Shown here: in pieces, positions 54,896-63,928 of the stretch
Layout of the letters: every line of letters begins with the position of its first letter
How positions within the stretch are numbered: position 1 is the stretch's first letter
Origin: Candidatus Dormiibacterota bacterium
Lineage (GTDB): Bacteria; Acidobacteriota; Polarisedimenticolia; Gp22-AA2
Assembly (NCBI GenBank): GCA_035635555.1
Contig: DASQAT010000010.1
Coordinates: 19,275 to 83,274 of the forward strand
Direction: 5' to 3'
Length of the DNA: 64,000 bases
Notes under the pieces: generated by a model
What the model saw: only the letters and a program-made list of their open reading frames with translations
Databases searched by the model: none
Told to the model about the DNA's origin: nothing
Made by a program: the position numbers and the translations under genes

Positions 54896-56770
54896 ATGAA
54901 ACCGACGACAACCGCCAGCGCCGAGAAGGTCAAGGTCACGTTCCTGCCCAAGGAGACGTCGACGCGCGTTCCGGCCGGGACCACCCTGTTCCACGCCGCC
55001 GCGTGGACCGGCCAGCCGATCGAGAGCACGTGCGGCGGGCGCGGAACGTGCGGCAAGTGCCGCGTTCAGGTGATCGAAGGCTCCACGCCGATGACCCCCG
55101 CCGACCAGGATCACCTGTCCCGGGAGGACCTCGCGGCCGGCTGGCGCCTGTCGTGCCAGGCCGAGGTGCGCGACGAGATGGTCGTCCAGGTGCCGCGCCT
55201 CCTCAGCACGCCCAAGACGGCGATGTTCGGCGTCGGCCGCCAGGTCCTGCTCGACCCGAACGTCCACAAGGTCCGCCTGAAGCTGGACGAGCCGACGCTG
55301 CACGACCAGCGTTCCGACTATCGGCGCCTCAAGGACGCGCTGCGGGAACAGGGGTTCGCGATGACCGCGTCCCTGCCCGTTCTCCGCACCCTGCCGAAGG
55401 CGCTGCGCGAGGCCGAGTTCGACGTCACGGCCGTGCTGTGCGGCGAGACCCTGGTCGCCGTCGAGCCGGGCGACACGACGGGCGAGTGCTACGGCATCGC
55501 CTTCGATCTGGGCACCACGACGATCGTCGGCACCCTGATGGACCTGAACACCGGCGGCGCCCGCGCGGTGACCTCGACGCTCAATGCCCAGGCGATCCAC
55601 GGAGGCGACGTCCTGTCGCGTATCTCGTACACGATGGGGAAGAAGGAAGGGCTCGAGGAGCTTCAGCATTTCGCCGCCTTCACGATCAACGGCATCATCG
55701 AGAAGCTGGCCGCCGAGTCGGGTGTCCCCGCCGCCCGCGTGTACGAGATCACCGTGGGCGGCAACCTCACGATGATGCATCTCCTGATGGGGATCGACCC
55801 CGAGCCGATTTCGGTGACACCGTTCGCCGCGGCCGCCGCGCACGGCATCGATGTCCGGGCGCTCGACCTCGGTATCACGATCCATCCGGAGGGGCGTGTC
55901 TACCTGTTCCCAGCCATCGGCGCCTACGTCGGCGGCGACATCGTCGCCGGTCTTCTGGCCACCGCCGTTCCGCGCGGCAGCAGGCTGCGGCTGTTCGTGG
56001 ACGTCGGCACCAACGGCGAGATCGCCCTGGGTTCGGAGCAGCGCACGGTCGCGACGGCCGCACCCGCCGGTCCCGCGTTCGAAGGGGCCGAGATCTCCTG
56101 CGGCATGCGGGCGACGACCGGCGCCATCGAGGGGGTGCAGATCACCGAGGACGCCGTCATCCTGCAGACCATCGACGACGCCCCGCCCGTCGGCCTGTGC
56201 GGCTCGGGTCTCGTCGACGTCGTGGCGCAGCTCTACAGGCGCGGACTGATGGACGCCACCGGCCGCATGCGTTCCCGCGACGACCTGCGCGGTTCGATCC
56301 CCGACACCCTGTCGTCCCGCCTCGTCACGCTGGACGGGGTGCGCGCCTTCGTCCTGGCGACCGAGCAGGACACGGGGGCACGGCCGGTCGTCTTCAGCCA
56401 GAAGGATGTGCGCCAGCTCCAGTTCGCCAAGGGGTCGATCGCCTCCGGCATCAAGGTCCTGATGAAGGTGATGGGCGTCGAACCGAAGGACCTGCAGGAG
56501 GTGCTCCTGGCCGGGGCCTTCGGATCGTACATCCACCCGGACGCCGCACGGATCATCGGGCTGGTCCCGGCCGTCCCCCTCGATCGCATCCGCGCGGTCG
56601 GAAACGCGGCGGGCGAAGGGGCGAAGATCGCTCTCCTGTCCTACCGCGAGCGCGAGGCGGCCGAGGCGATGCCGAGCCGCGTCGAGTACATCGAGCTCTC
56701 CGGTCGCGAGGACTTCAACGACATCTTCATGGGTGTCCTGGGATTCCCGCCTCTCGACAGTCTGCCCTGA
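54896..56770 (+). CDS. RACo-type ATP-dependent corrinoid activator with [2Fe-2S] domain
   Basis: The 624-residue protein has an N-terminal plant-type [2Fe-2S] domain with C46, C52, C55 (TCGGRGTCGKC) and C87, a linker/middle domain (about 100-195) and an ASKHA ATPase core (GIAFDLGTTTIVGTLMD near 200, DVGTNGEIALG near 370, LLAGAFGSYIHPDAA near 540). RACo proteins reduce Co(II) corrinoid back to Co(I) at the cost of ATP when the carrier is accidentally oxidised. It is the last gene of the operon. The family and length (about 600-650) match. Confidence 0.93.
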   Translation: MKPTTTASAEKVKVTFLPKETSTRVPAGTTLFHAAAWTGQPIESTCGGRGTCGKCRVQVIEGSTPMTPADQDHLSREDLAAGWRLSCQAEVRDEMVVQVPRLLSTPKTAMFGVGRQVLLDPNVHKVRLKLDEPTLHDQRSDYRRLKDALREQGFAMTASLPVLRTLPKALREAEFDVTAVLCGETLVAVEPGDTTGECYGIAFDLGTTTIVGTLMDLNTGGARAVTSTLNAQAIHGGDVLSRISYTMGKKEGLEELQHFAAFTINGIIEKLAAESGVPAARVYEITVGGNLTMMHLLMGIDPEPISVTPFAAAAAHGIDVRALDLGITIHPEGRVYLFPAIGAYVGGDIVAGLLATAVPRGSRLRLFVDVGTNGEIALGSEQRTVATAAPAGPAFEGAEISCGMRATTGAIEGVQITEDAVILQTIDDAPPVGLCGSGLVDVVAQLYRRGLMDATGRMRSRDDLRGSIPDTLSSRLVTLDGVRAFVLATEQDTGARPVVFSQKDVRQLQFAKGSIASGIKVLMKVMGVEPKDLQEVLLAGAFGSYIHPDAARIIGLVPAVPLDRIRAVGNAAGEGAKIALLSYREREAAEAMPSRVEYIELSGREDFNDIFMGVLGFPPLDSLP

Positions 56771-56795
56771 GCCCGCCTCGCCCGCTCGTTCCGGT

Positions 56796-57269
56796 TCAAT
56801 AGCGCGGGAACCCGCGCTGCTGCAGGCCGACTTCCAGAGCGTGGCTCTCCTCGTAGATGAGCGGGACGAACAACCGGCGCCTGTCGGGTCCGTGCAGGAC
56901 CACGATATGGGCGACCGGTCCGCCCGCCGGTGGTCGGCGCCGCCAGTCGACCACCTCGCTCCAGGCCACCTGGTCGTCTCCGAGAGGGCCGGCCAGTCTG
57001 AAGCCGCGGTCGTCGATGATGAGACGGGCGAGGCAGTAACGTGCCGCGTAGTATGCGGCGCACGCCCCCACGAGAAGGCCCACGGCACCGCGCCAGAACG
57101 TGAAGTTTCCGGAGTCCGGCTGCTGCATGCCGCGCGACAGGAAGAGGGTGCCGGTCAGAAGGAAGTAGAGCGCGGCGGCCAGATGGAGAAAGCGCGGCAG
57201 GGGGCGGCAGCGCAGGACGAGGGGCGGAAGGTCATCGTGCGAGCCGGCCGGGTGCTGTGGCCCGCTCAC
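56796..57269 (-). CDS. PH-like membrane protein, hypothetical
   Basis: The GTG at 57269 overlaps the nrnA stop by 4 nt; upstream continuation is shadow. The 157-residue protein has two membrane helices (about 27-45 and 60-80) followed by a PH-like beta domain (about 85-150, with FRLAGPLGDDQVAWSEVVDW). Such bacterial PH-like proteins are not characterised. The length and coupling to nrnA are clear; the function is not. Confidence 0.65.
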   Translation of the reverse strand: MSGPQHPAGSHDDLPPLVLRCRPLPRFLHLAAALYFLLTGTLFLSRGMQQPDSGNFTFWRGAVGLLVGACAAYYAARYCLARLIIDDRGFRLAGPLGDDQVAWSEVVDWRRRPPAGGPVAHIVVLHGPDRRRLFVPLIYEESHALEVGLQQRGFPRY

Positions 57270-58282
57270 GCCAGCTGCTTGAGGAGCTCGCGGCAGGAGG
57301 GAAGAACGCGCCGGATCGTCTCCTCGAGGCCGCCCTCGACGATGGCGCCGGCGGCGTTCGTGTGACCGCCGCCGCCGAATCGGGACGCGAGGCGGTTGAC
57401 GTCGAGGTCTCCCTTGCTCCTGAAGGAGAGCTTGGTCCTGTCTCCCTCCATCTCTTTGAAAAGCACGCCGACGCGCACGCCGTCGATCGACAGCAGATCG
57501 TTGACGACTTCCGAGGTGTCTTCCGTCTCGGCCCCGCAGCGGGTCACCTGCTCGCGCGTCAGCGAGATCCAGGCGAGCCGCCCCCTCTCTTCCTGGCGGA
57601 GATCGGCCATGGCGACCCCGCCCAGTCTCAGGAGCGCCGCGCTGTTCCGCTCGAAGACCTCCCCATAGACCAGGGGCGGGCTGACGCCGGCCGCCAGCAT
57701 CTCGGCGGCCGCCTCGTGACAGCGGGGCGAGGTCTTCGAGAAGCGGAAGTAGCCGGTGTCGGTCACGAGGGACACGTAGGCCGCCTGCGCCGCGTTCCGG
57801 TCGACCCGGCCGCCCATCGCCTTGACGATCTGGAAGACCAGCTCGCCGGTCGCGCAGGACTCGGGATCGACGATGTTGACCTTCCAGAACGGCTCGACCA
57901 GGTTGTGATGGTCGATGCAGATCGTCACGGCGCGCGACGCGCGGATGGCCGGCTCCAGGGGACCCATGCGGGTGGTCGCGGAATTGTCGAGCATGAAGAT
58001 CAGGTCGGCGCCGCGCAGGAACGGGTCGTGCTTCGACGCGTCGAACACCTCGACCGCACCCTCCGGGTCGAGGAACCGGTACTTCGCGGCGAGCGGCTCG
58101 GTGTTGATGACCCGCGCGTCGATCCCGAGCGTCCGGAGATGGCCGAGAAGGCAGATCTCCGCTCCGATGCCGTCGCCGTCGGGAGTCACATGGGTCGCGA
58201 GCGCGGCGGTCCGCGCGCCGTCCAGAAGCGGCTTCAGCCGCAGCGCCGCGTCCGCGATCATCTCCCTGTCCTTTTCGGTCAT
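57266..58282 (-). CDS. nrnA: NrnA-type DHH/DHHA1 phosphoesterase (oligoribonuclease / pAp phosphatase)
   Basis: The 338-residue protein has the DHH motifs THVTPDGDGIGAE, FMLDNSA, ICIDHHN and SLVTDTGYFRFS, and the DHHA1 C-terminal GGGGHTNAAGA. NrnA degrades short oligoribonucleotides (nanoRNAs) and dephosphorylates 3'-phosphoadenosine 5'-phosphate, using Mn2+. It is co-transcribed between the gamma-carbonic-anhydrase-like gene (4-nt overlap) and the PH-like gene. Confidence 0.92.
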   Translation of the reverse strand: MTEKDREMIADAALRLKPLLDGARTAALATHVTPDGDGIGAEICLLGHLRTLGIDARVINTEPLAAKYRFLDPEGAVEVFDASKHDPFLRGADLIFMLDNSATTRMGPLEPAIRASRAVTICIDHHNLVEPFWKVNIVDPESCATGELVFQIVKAMGGRVDRNAAQAAYVSLVTDTGYFRFSKTSPRCHEAAAEMLAAGVSPPLVYGEVFERNSAALLRLGGVAMADLRQEERGRLAWISLTREQVTRCGAETEDTSEVVNDLLSIDGVRVGVLFKEMEGDRTKLSFRSKGDLDVNRLASRFGGGGHTNAAGAIVEGGLEETIRRVLPSCRELLKQLA

Positions 58283-58812
58283 TCCGCGCCGTCCCTCTGC
58301 ACCCGGACAGCACCGTCACGGTAGGCCCGCGACAGCTCCACGTAGGCCCTGGCGTTCGCGTGGATCCTCTCGATCTCCTCCGGACGCAGCGGCCGCACGA
58401 CCTTCCCCGGGACGCCGAGAACGAGCGACCCTTCGGGGACCCTCGTCCCCTCCGGAACGATCGCCCCGGCGCCGATCAGGCAGTGCCGGCCGATGTGACA
58501 CCCGCTCAGCACCACCGCCTTCATCGCGACCAGCACATCGTCCTCGACGACCGAGGCGTGCACGATCGCCCCGTGGCCGAGCGTCACACGCTCGCCGATC
58601 CGGGTCGGCCGGCCGCGGTCCACGTGCACCACGCAGGCGTCCTGGATATTGCTCTCGGCGCCGACGGCGATAGGCTCCATGTCGCCCCGCACCGTCGCGT
58701 TGAACCAGACCGAGGCGTTCCGGCCAAGGCTCACCTCCCCCACGAGAGCCGCGCCCGGCGCGATGTAGGCCGTGGGATCGATCGTCAGCTTCGTCGCCCG
58801 GTAATCCGTCAT
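58279..58812 (-). CDS. Gamma-carbonic-anhydrase-like hexapeptide-repeat protein
   Basis: The ATG at 58812 lies 34 nt after the predicted transcription start; upstream in-frame sequence is shadow. The 177-residue protein forms a left-handed beta helix. The ligand histidines are present: CVVHVD, then LGHGAIVHASVV. It resembles YrdA-type proteins, in which carbonic anhydrase activity is often weak or absent; acyltransferase relatives share the fold. The C-terminal helix is typical. Its role beside nrnA is unclear. Confidence 0.85.
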   Translation of the reverse strand: MTDYRATKLTIDPTAYIAPGAALVGEVSLGRNASVWFNATVRGDMEPIAVGAESNIQDACVVHVDRGRPTRIGERVTLGHGAIVHASVVEDDVLVAMKAVVLSGCHIGRHCLIGAGAIVPEGTRVPEGSLVLGVPGKVVRPLRPEEIERIHANARAYVELSRAYRDGAVRVQRDGAE

Positions 58813-58852
58813 CGGCGCACCGTCGGCTCTTTGTCCGCGTGGGGAGCCCGCG

Positions 58853-58881
58853 AATATAGGCCGCGCCCTCCCCCAAGTCAA
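58853..58881 (-). promoter_or_regulatory. Promoter of the gamma-CA/nrnA/PH operon
   Basis: Minus-strand TTGACT (58876-58881), 17-bp spacer, TATATT (58853-58858); start near 58846. Confidence 0.7.
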
Positions 58882-58895
58882 GGTGCGGATCCCGT

Positions 58896-61868
58896 TTACT
58901 CCGGGCAGGCCGAGGCTTCGTCGTGAGACGGCGCGGGCGCCGCGGACGGGGCACAGACACGGCCGGCGGCGACGGCGGCGACTCGGGGCGGCAGCGGGCC
59001 CCCCAGGAGCGAATCACGAACGATGCGGACCGGGTGGACGACCGGCAGCCCGGCGCCCTGCTCGATCTGGATCTTGCAGGTGCCGCAGCCGGTGGCGACG
59101 ACACCGACGCCGGTCTCCTCGATGCTCTCGAAGAGCGGGCGGCCCATGTGCATCGACAGGGAGAAGTTCTTCTCCTTCATGCCGAAAGTCCCGGCGATGC
59201 CGCAGCAATGGTCCTGGACGATCGGCACGACCTCCACGCCCGGCACGAGGGACAGGAGACGCACGACCGCGTCCCCCAGGCCGCGCGCCTGCATGTGGCA
59301 CGGGTTGTGGTAGGTGAGGCGGATCGGCACCGGCTTCAGACGGGCGCGCAGGCCGGGATCCGTCTCGAGGATCGACAGCGCGTATTCATGGATGTCGCGG
59401 ATATGACGGGCCAGGACCTCCGACTGCGGCGTCCCCAGGAGCCGCGGGTAGTCCTCCACCAGCGCCAGGCCGCAGGACGGGGCGCTGTAGACGACTTCGT
59501 AGCCGCGTCGCGTCAGCTCGAGCAGCGCCGCGACGTTGCGTTCCGCCGAGGATCGCACGTCGTCCAGGTGGCCGTAGGTGATCGCCGCTATGCCGCAGCA
59601 TTCCTGCGGCGGGATGGCGACCGTGCACCCCAGGGCCTCCAGGAGATCGATCGTCGCCTTCCCCTCCCCTTCGACGTCCTGGTACCCGCCGAAGCAGCCG
59701 TGGAAGTAGGCGACCTTGCGACCCGCGGGATCGACCGAAGGGACCCGCGGCCGCAGAGGCTCGGGGTCGAACGGCGCCATGTCGCGCTTCATCGCGATCC
59801 CGCTCACCGCCGCCATCAGCCGGCGCGCGGGGGGGAAGCGCAGAGCCGCGTTCGCCAGGGGCGCCAGCATCGTGCCGAAGCGCAGCATCGGGCCGGGGTT
59901 GGTCAGGACTCTCTCGGTCGCATCCTTGCCGCGCGCGCGCACGTAGATGTCCTTGGCCATGACGGCCATGCCGGGAATGTCGATGGCCGTCGGGCATTCC
60001 GAATGGCACAGCTGGCAGTTGACGCACAGGTCCATGATCGACTTGAACTCATCGCCGGCCATCACGTCCGGCTCGAGCCGTCCCGAGATGACCGCCCGCA
60101 GGAGATTGGCCTTGGCGCGCGCCGTGGCCGCCTCGTCGCGCGTCGCGACGGCGACCGGACAGTAGTTGCGGCAGGCGCCGCAGCCGTGGCACTTCTCGAT
60201 CTCCTTCTGCCACACCGCGTCGTCGATCGTCGTGGCGGTCGGCCGGCGCAGGTAACTCCCGCCGTATCTCAGATCATCCGTCAGCCCGTAGCTCCCGTCG
60301 TGCACGATGATCCCGGGGTTCAAGATCGCCCGCGGGTCGAACAGGCGCTTGACATCCTCGAACGCCCCGACCAGCGGGCCGTAGGCGCGACGCAGGTACG
60401 GCGTGCGCAGGCGGCCGTCGCCGTGCTCGCCGGACAGCGAGCCACCCATGTCGATCACCAGGTCGGTGAATTCCCCGGCCATCGCCTCCATCAGCGCCAG
60501 GTCACGCGGGTCCTTCTGGTTCAGCATCGGGTTGCAGTGCAGGTTGCAGTCGCCGGCGTGGCCGAAGATCGCCGCCTGCACGTTGTACTTGCGCAGGAGG
60601 AGGCGCATCCTTTTGACGAACTCGGCCATCTGCTCGGGATGGATCGCGGCGTCCTCGATGAAGCGGGTGTTGCGCCGCGTTCCTTCCCGGCGCGACAGGA
60701 TCGGCGAGGCGGCCTTGCGCACCGCCCAGATGCGCGCCGTGTCCTCCGGCCGGGCGGAGTACCGGACGTCCTTCGCGAGGTCCATCCGGCCCGTCAGGAC
60801 GGCGGCCAGCCGCGCCATCCTGTCCAGCACCTCCTTCGGATCCTCACCCTCCAGCTCGACGATCAGGATCGCCTCCGTGCCGTCCGGCAGCGTGGCGCCC
60901 GTTTTGGGATCGGCCTCGCGGATCACCTGCACGAAGGTCGCGTCGAGGAGCTCCACGGCCGACGGACCGAACTTCAGGATCTCCACGACGGCGGCACCCG
61001 ACTTCTCGAGATCGTCGAACAGCGCCAGGGCCGTCGCCTTCGCCTTCGGGACCGGGACGATGCGGAGCGTGGCGTCCAGGATCAGAGCGAGCGTCCCCTC
61101 CGACCCGACCAGGACCTGCGCCAGGTCGATGCTCCCGTTCACCGCCTCGCGCAGGGCGTAACCCGACGAGTTGCGGCGCGTCTTCGGCTGGTGCCTGTCG
61201 ATCACGTCCCGGTGGCAGGTCGCGATCTCCAGAAGACCCGAGGCCAGGCGCGCCTGCGGTCCGGGCGCCCAGGCGCCACCACCCGGCCGCGGCAGGGGCT
61301 CGGTGTCGAGGACCGTTCCGTCGGCCAGGGCCACGCGCAGGGACACCGTGTTCTCCCGCGTGGCGCCGTGCCTGATGGTGTGCGAGCCGCCGGCGTTGTT
61401 CGCCAGCATGCCGCCGATGGTGCACCAGGAGGCGGAGGACGGATCGGGCGCGAACTGCATCCCCTTGCGCCTGAGGACTCGGTTGAGCTGGCTCTGGATG
61501 ACCCCGGGCTGCACGCGCGCCGTGCCTCGCGCCGTATCGATCTCCCCGATGCGCTGGAAGTATTTCGAGAAATCGAGGACGATCCCCCGCCCGAGCGTCT
61601 GTCCGGCGAGGCCCGAACCGCCGCCCCGCGCGGTGATCGGGATCCTGTTCCGGCGCGCGTACTCCAGCACGGCGAGGACATCCGCCTCGTGACGGGGGAC
61701 GACGGCGCCGAGCGGCATCACCTGGAAGATGCACGCCGCCGTGCTGTACAGCGTGCGGTGCAGGGAGTCGAACAGGACCTCCCCTTCGACGAGTCGCCGC
61801 AGGTCCTCGGCGACACCGGCCGCGTCGGGCCCCGAGGAGGATCGTCCGGACTCAGTGAGCGCGGGCAT
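58896..61868 (-). CDS. FAD-linked oxidase / Fe-S oxidoreductase fusion (GlcD-GlcF / Dld2 type)
   Basis: The 990-residue protein joins an FAD-binding PCMH domain (about 45-270, with RGGGSGLAGQTLGRGIVLDF) and an FAD-oxidase C-terminal domain (about 280-530, with HGDGRLRTPYLRRAYG). A bacterioferredoxin-type pair of [4Fe-4S] sites (CHGCGACRNYCP near 569, CVNCQLCHSECP near 620) follows, then two CCG domains (CCGIAA near 760 and CCGIAGTFG near 890). This is the architecture of D-lactate, glycolate or other 2-hydroxyacid dehydrogenases that feed the quinone pool. Substrate cannot be told. It overlaps moaB by 17 nt. Confidence 0.9.
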   Translation of the reverse strand: MPALTESGRSSSGPDAAGVAEDLRRLVEGEVLFDSLHRTLYSTAACIFQVMPLGAVVPRHEADVLAVLEYARRNRIPITARGGGSGLAGQTLGRGIVLDFSKYFQRIGEIDTARGTARVQPGVIQSQLNRVLRRKGMQFAPDPSSASWCTIGGMLANNAGGSHTIRHGATRENTVSLRVALADGTVLDTEPLPRPGGGAWAPGPQARLASGLLEIATCHRDVIDRHQPKTRRNSSGYALREAVNGSIDLAQVLVGSEGTLALILDATLRIVPVPKAKATALALFDDLEKSGAAVVEILKFGPSAVELLDATFVQVIREADPKTGATLPDGTEAILIVELEGEDPKEVLDRMARLAAVLTGRMDLAKDVRYSARPEDTARIWAVRKAASPILSRREGTRRNTRFIEDAAIHPEQMAEFVKRMRLLLRKYNVQAAIFGHAGDCNLHCNPMLNQKDPRDLALMEAMAGEFTDLVIDMGGSLSGEHGDGRLRTPYLRRAYGPLVGAFEDVKRLFDPRAILNPGIIVHDGSYGLTDDLRYGGSYLRRPTATTIDDAVWQKEIEKCHGCGACRNYCPVAVATRDEAATARAKANLLRAVISGRLEPDVMAGDEFKSIMDLCVNCQLCHSECPTAIDIPGMAVMAKDIYVRARGKDATERVLTNPGPMLRFGTMLAPLANAALRFPPARRLMAAVSGIAMKRDMAPFDPEPLRPRVPSVDPAGRKVAYFHGCFGGYQDVEGEGKATIDLLEALGCTVAIPPQECCGIAAITYGHLDDVRSSAERNVAALLELTRRGYEVVYSAPSCGLALVEDYPRLLGTPQSEVLARHIRDIHEYALSILETDPGLRARLKPVPIRLTYHNPCHMQARGLGDAVVRLLSLVPGVEVVPIVQDHCCGIAGTFGMKEKNFSLSMHMGRPLFESIEETGVGVVATGCGTCKIQIEQGAGLPVVHPVRIVRDSLLGGPLPPRVAAVAAGRVCAPSAAPAPSHDEASACPE

Positions 61869-62388
61869 GTCGTCCCTTCGGGGGGCCGGGAGCCAGGAGC
61901 CCGGCCACGTGCCGGATCTCCGGCAGGATCAGCCGGGTCATGGCCAGACGCACGGCGGACGACGAACCCGGCATCGAGAACACCGCGAGACGGCGGTACG
62001 TGCCGGCCAAAGCGCGGCTCAGCATCGCCGCCGAACCGATGCCGCGGTAACTGAGGGCCCGGAAGATCTCCCCGAACCCGTCGAGCCGTTTGTCGAGCAG
62101 CCCCGCGACCGCTTCGTAGGTCGAGTCCCGGCGGCCGATGCCGGTGCCGCCGGTCAGAAGGGCCACGCGCACGTCCGGCCTCCGGGACAGGGTCTTCAGA
62201 TGCGACACGATGCGGCGGGGATCGTCCTTGAGGATCCGGTAATCGGCCACGCTATGCCCGGCCCGCCGCAGAGCCCGCAGGATCAGGGCGCCGCTGCGAT
62301 CGGTCGATGCATCCCGCGTGTCGCTGATGGTGAGAACGGCGCAGGACACGGACGGCGGACCCTTCAGGCGGTGCTCGCGGTGACCCAT
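61852..62388 (-). CDS. moaB: MoaB/MogA-type molybdopterin adenylyltransferase
   Basis: The 178-residue protein has the MoCF fold: VLTISDTRDASTDRSG near 18, LLTGGTGIGRRDSTYEAV near 77 and the SMPGSSSAVRLAM loop near 137. MoaB/MogA activates molybdopterin by adenylation before metal insertion. GGGGGGAAG precedes the ATG at 62388. It is in an operon with pepA and the Fe-S oxidoreductase; the ATG stands 25 nt after the pepA stop. Confidence 0.9.
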   Translation of the reverse strand: MGHREHRLKGPPSVSCAVLTISDTRDASTDRSGALILRALRRAGHSVADYRILKDDPRRIVSHLKTLSRRPDVRVALLTGGTGIGRRDSTYEAVAGLLDKRLDGFGEIFRALSYRGIGSAAMLSRALAGTYRRLAVFSMPGSSSAVRLAMTRLILPEIRHVAGLLAPGPPKGRHARAH

Positions 62389-62413
62389 CTTCCCCCCGAA
62401 GATCCGCGCCGGA

Positions 62414-63928
62414 CTAACCCGCGAGATCCAGGAGGTAGCGGGTCAGTGTGCGCACGCCGACGCCCGACCCGCCCTTCTTCATGTAGGAGTACTCCTTGTC
62501 CCCGAAGGCCGGGCCGGCGATGTCAAGGTGCGCCCAGCCGAGTCCCTCCCTCACGAAATGGCTCAGGAAGAGCGCGGCGGTGATCGCGCCCCCCCAGCGG
62601 ATACCCGTGTTCTTGATGTCCGCGACGTCGCTCTTGATGTGCTCGACGTACTCGTCGTACAGCGGCAGCGGCCACATCGGCTCGCCCGCCTTGGCGGCGG
62701 CGGCCAGGATGTCGTCCACCAGCTCCCGGTTGTTGCCCAGGACACCGGCCGCCATCGGACCGAGGGCCACCACGCAGGCGCCCGTGAGAGTCGCCAGGTC
62801 GATCGCCACCTCGAGATCCGGGAGGGTGGAGGCGTACGACAGCGCGTCGGCCAGGACCAGGCGACCTTCGGCGTCGGTGTTGCGCACCTCGACGGTCTTG
62901 CCGTTCATGATTTTCAGGATATCGCCGGGATGGAGGGCGCCGCCTCCCGGCATGTTCTCCGCCATCCCCATGAGGCCGACGACCTCGGCGCGCGGCGCCA
63001 GCTCCGGCAGGATCTTGAGCGTCGCCAGGACCGCCGCGGATCCCGCCATGTCGCACTTCATCGTCTCCATCCCCTCCGAGGTCTTGAGCGACAGCCCGCC
63101 CGAGTCGAAGGTCAGCCCCTTGCCGACGAGGGCGACCTTGCGGGCCGCCCGGTCTTCCGGTTTGTAGTCGAGCTGGATGAGACACGGCGGGTTCTTCGAG
63201 CCCTGGCCGACGCCGAGGATGCCTCCCATGCCCATGCGGCGCAGGTCCTCCGGCTCGAAGATCTTGATCCCGATCTTCGACTCCTCCGCCACCTGCCGGG
63301 CGATCTCCGCCATTCTCCGCGGGAACAGCTCGCCGGCGGGCTCGTTGACCAGGTCGCGCGCGAAGTTGGTGGCGCCGGACGTCGTTTCGCCGAACGAGAT
63401 CCCGTCCGTCACATCGCGCAGGACGGCGTCGCCCGCGGCCACCTGGACCTCGCGCAGGTACCTGCGACCGGCTCGCGCCTCGGAACGGTAGCGATCGAAC
63501 CGGTAGGTGCCGAGAAGGATCCCCTCGGCCAGTGCCGCGGCCGCCTCGCGCGCGGGGAACGGTTCGGCCCCGGCGGGCAAAAGCGGCAACGCCACGCTCG
63601 CCGCGCCCGCCCGGTCGCATTCAATGAGAGCGTCGCCCAGGTAGCGCCTGTAACGCTCCAGCGTCAGCTTGTCCTTGGATCCCAGTCCGAGGAGGAGGTA
63701 TCTCCGGCATCGCAGGCCGTCCGCGGGGGAAGCGTGCCACATCAGATGGCGGCCGGCGCGACCCTCGAAGCGATCTTCCTTGGCGATCTCGACCAGACGC
63801 TGCGACAGGGAACGGTCGACGGGACCCGGAGGCGAGGGATCTCCCGTGAACTTGTAGACGATCCCGACGTCGGCCGAAAGACCCGCGAGATCGCCCTTCT
63901 TCGCTTCGATCCGCAGGGCCGCGCTCAC
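62414..63928 (-). CDS. pepA: Leucyl aminopeptidase (M17)
   Basis: The 504-residue protein has an N-terminal macro-like domain (1-170) and the dizinc catalytic domain. Active-site blocks are GKGLTFDSGGLSLK, KCDMAGSAAVL and the family signature NTDAEGRLVLADAL near 345. It is a cytosolic hexamer that removes N-terminal residues from peptides; some relatives double as DNA-binding regulators. The GTG at 63928 overlaps the upstream gene stop by 4 nt (GTGA). Confidence 0.95.
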   Translation of the reverse strand: MSAALRIEAKKGDLAGLSADVGIVYKFTGDPSPPGPVDRSLSQRLVEIAKEDRFEGRAGRHLMWHASPADGLRCRRYLLLGLGSKDKLTLERYRRYLGDALIECDRAGAASVALPLLPAGAEPFPAREAAAALAEGILLGTYRFDRYRSEARAGRRYLREVQVAAGDAVLRDVTDGISFGETTSGATNFARDLVNEPAGELFPRRMAEIARQVAEESKIGIKIFEPEDLRRMGMGGILGVGQGSKNPPCLIQLDYKPEDRAARKVALVGKGLTFDSGGLSLKTSEGMETMKCDMAGSAAVLATLKILPELAPRAEVVGLMGMAENMPGGGALHPGDILKIMNGKTVEVRNTDAEGRLVLADALSYASTLPDLEVAIDLATLTGACVVALGPMAAGVLGNNRELVDDILAAAAKAGEPMWPLPLYDEYVEHIKSDVADIKNTGIRWGGAITAALFLSHFVREGLGWAHLDIAGPAFGDKEYSYMKKGGSGVGVRTLTRYLLDLAG

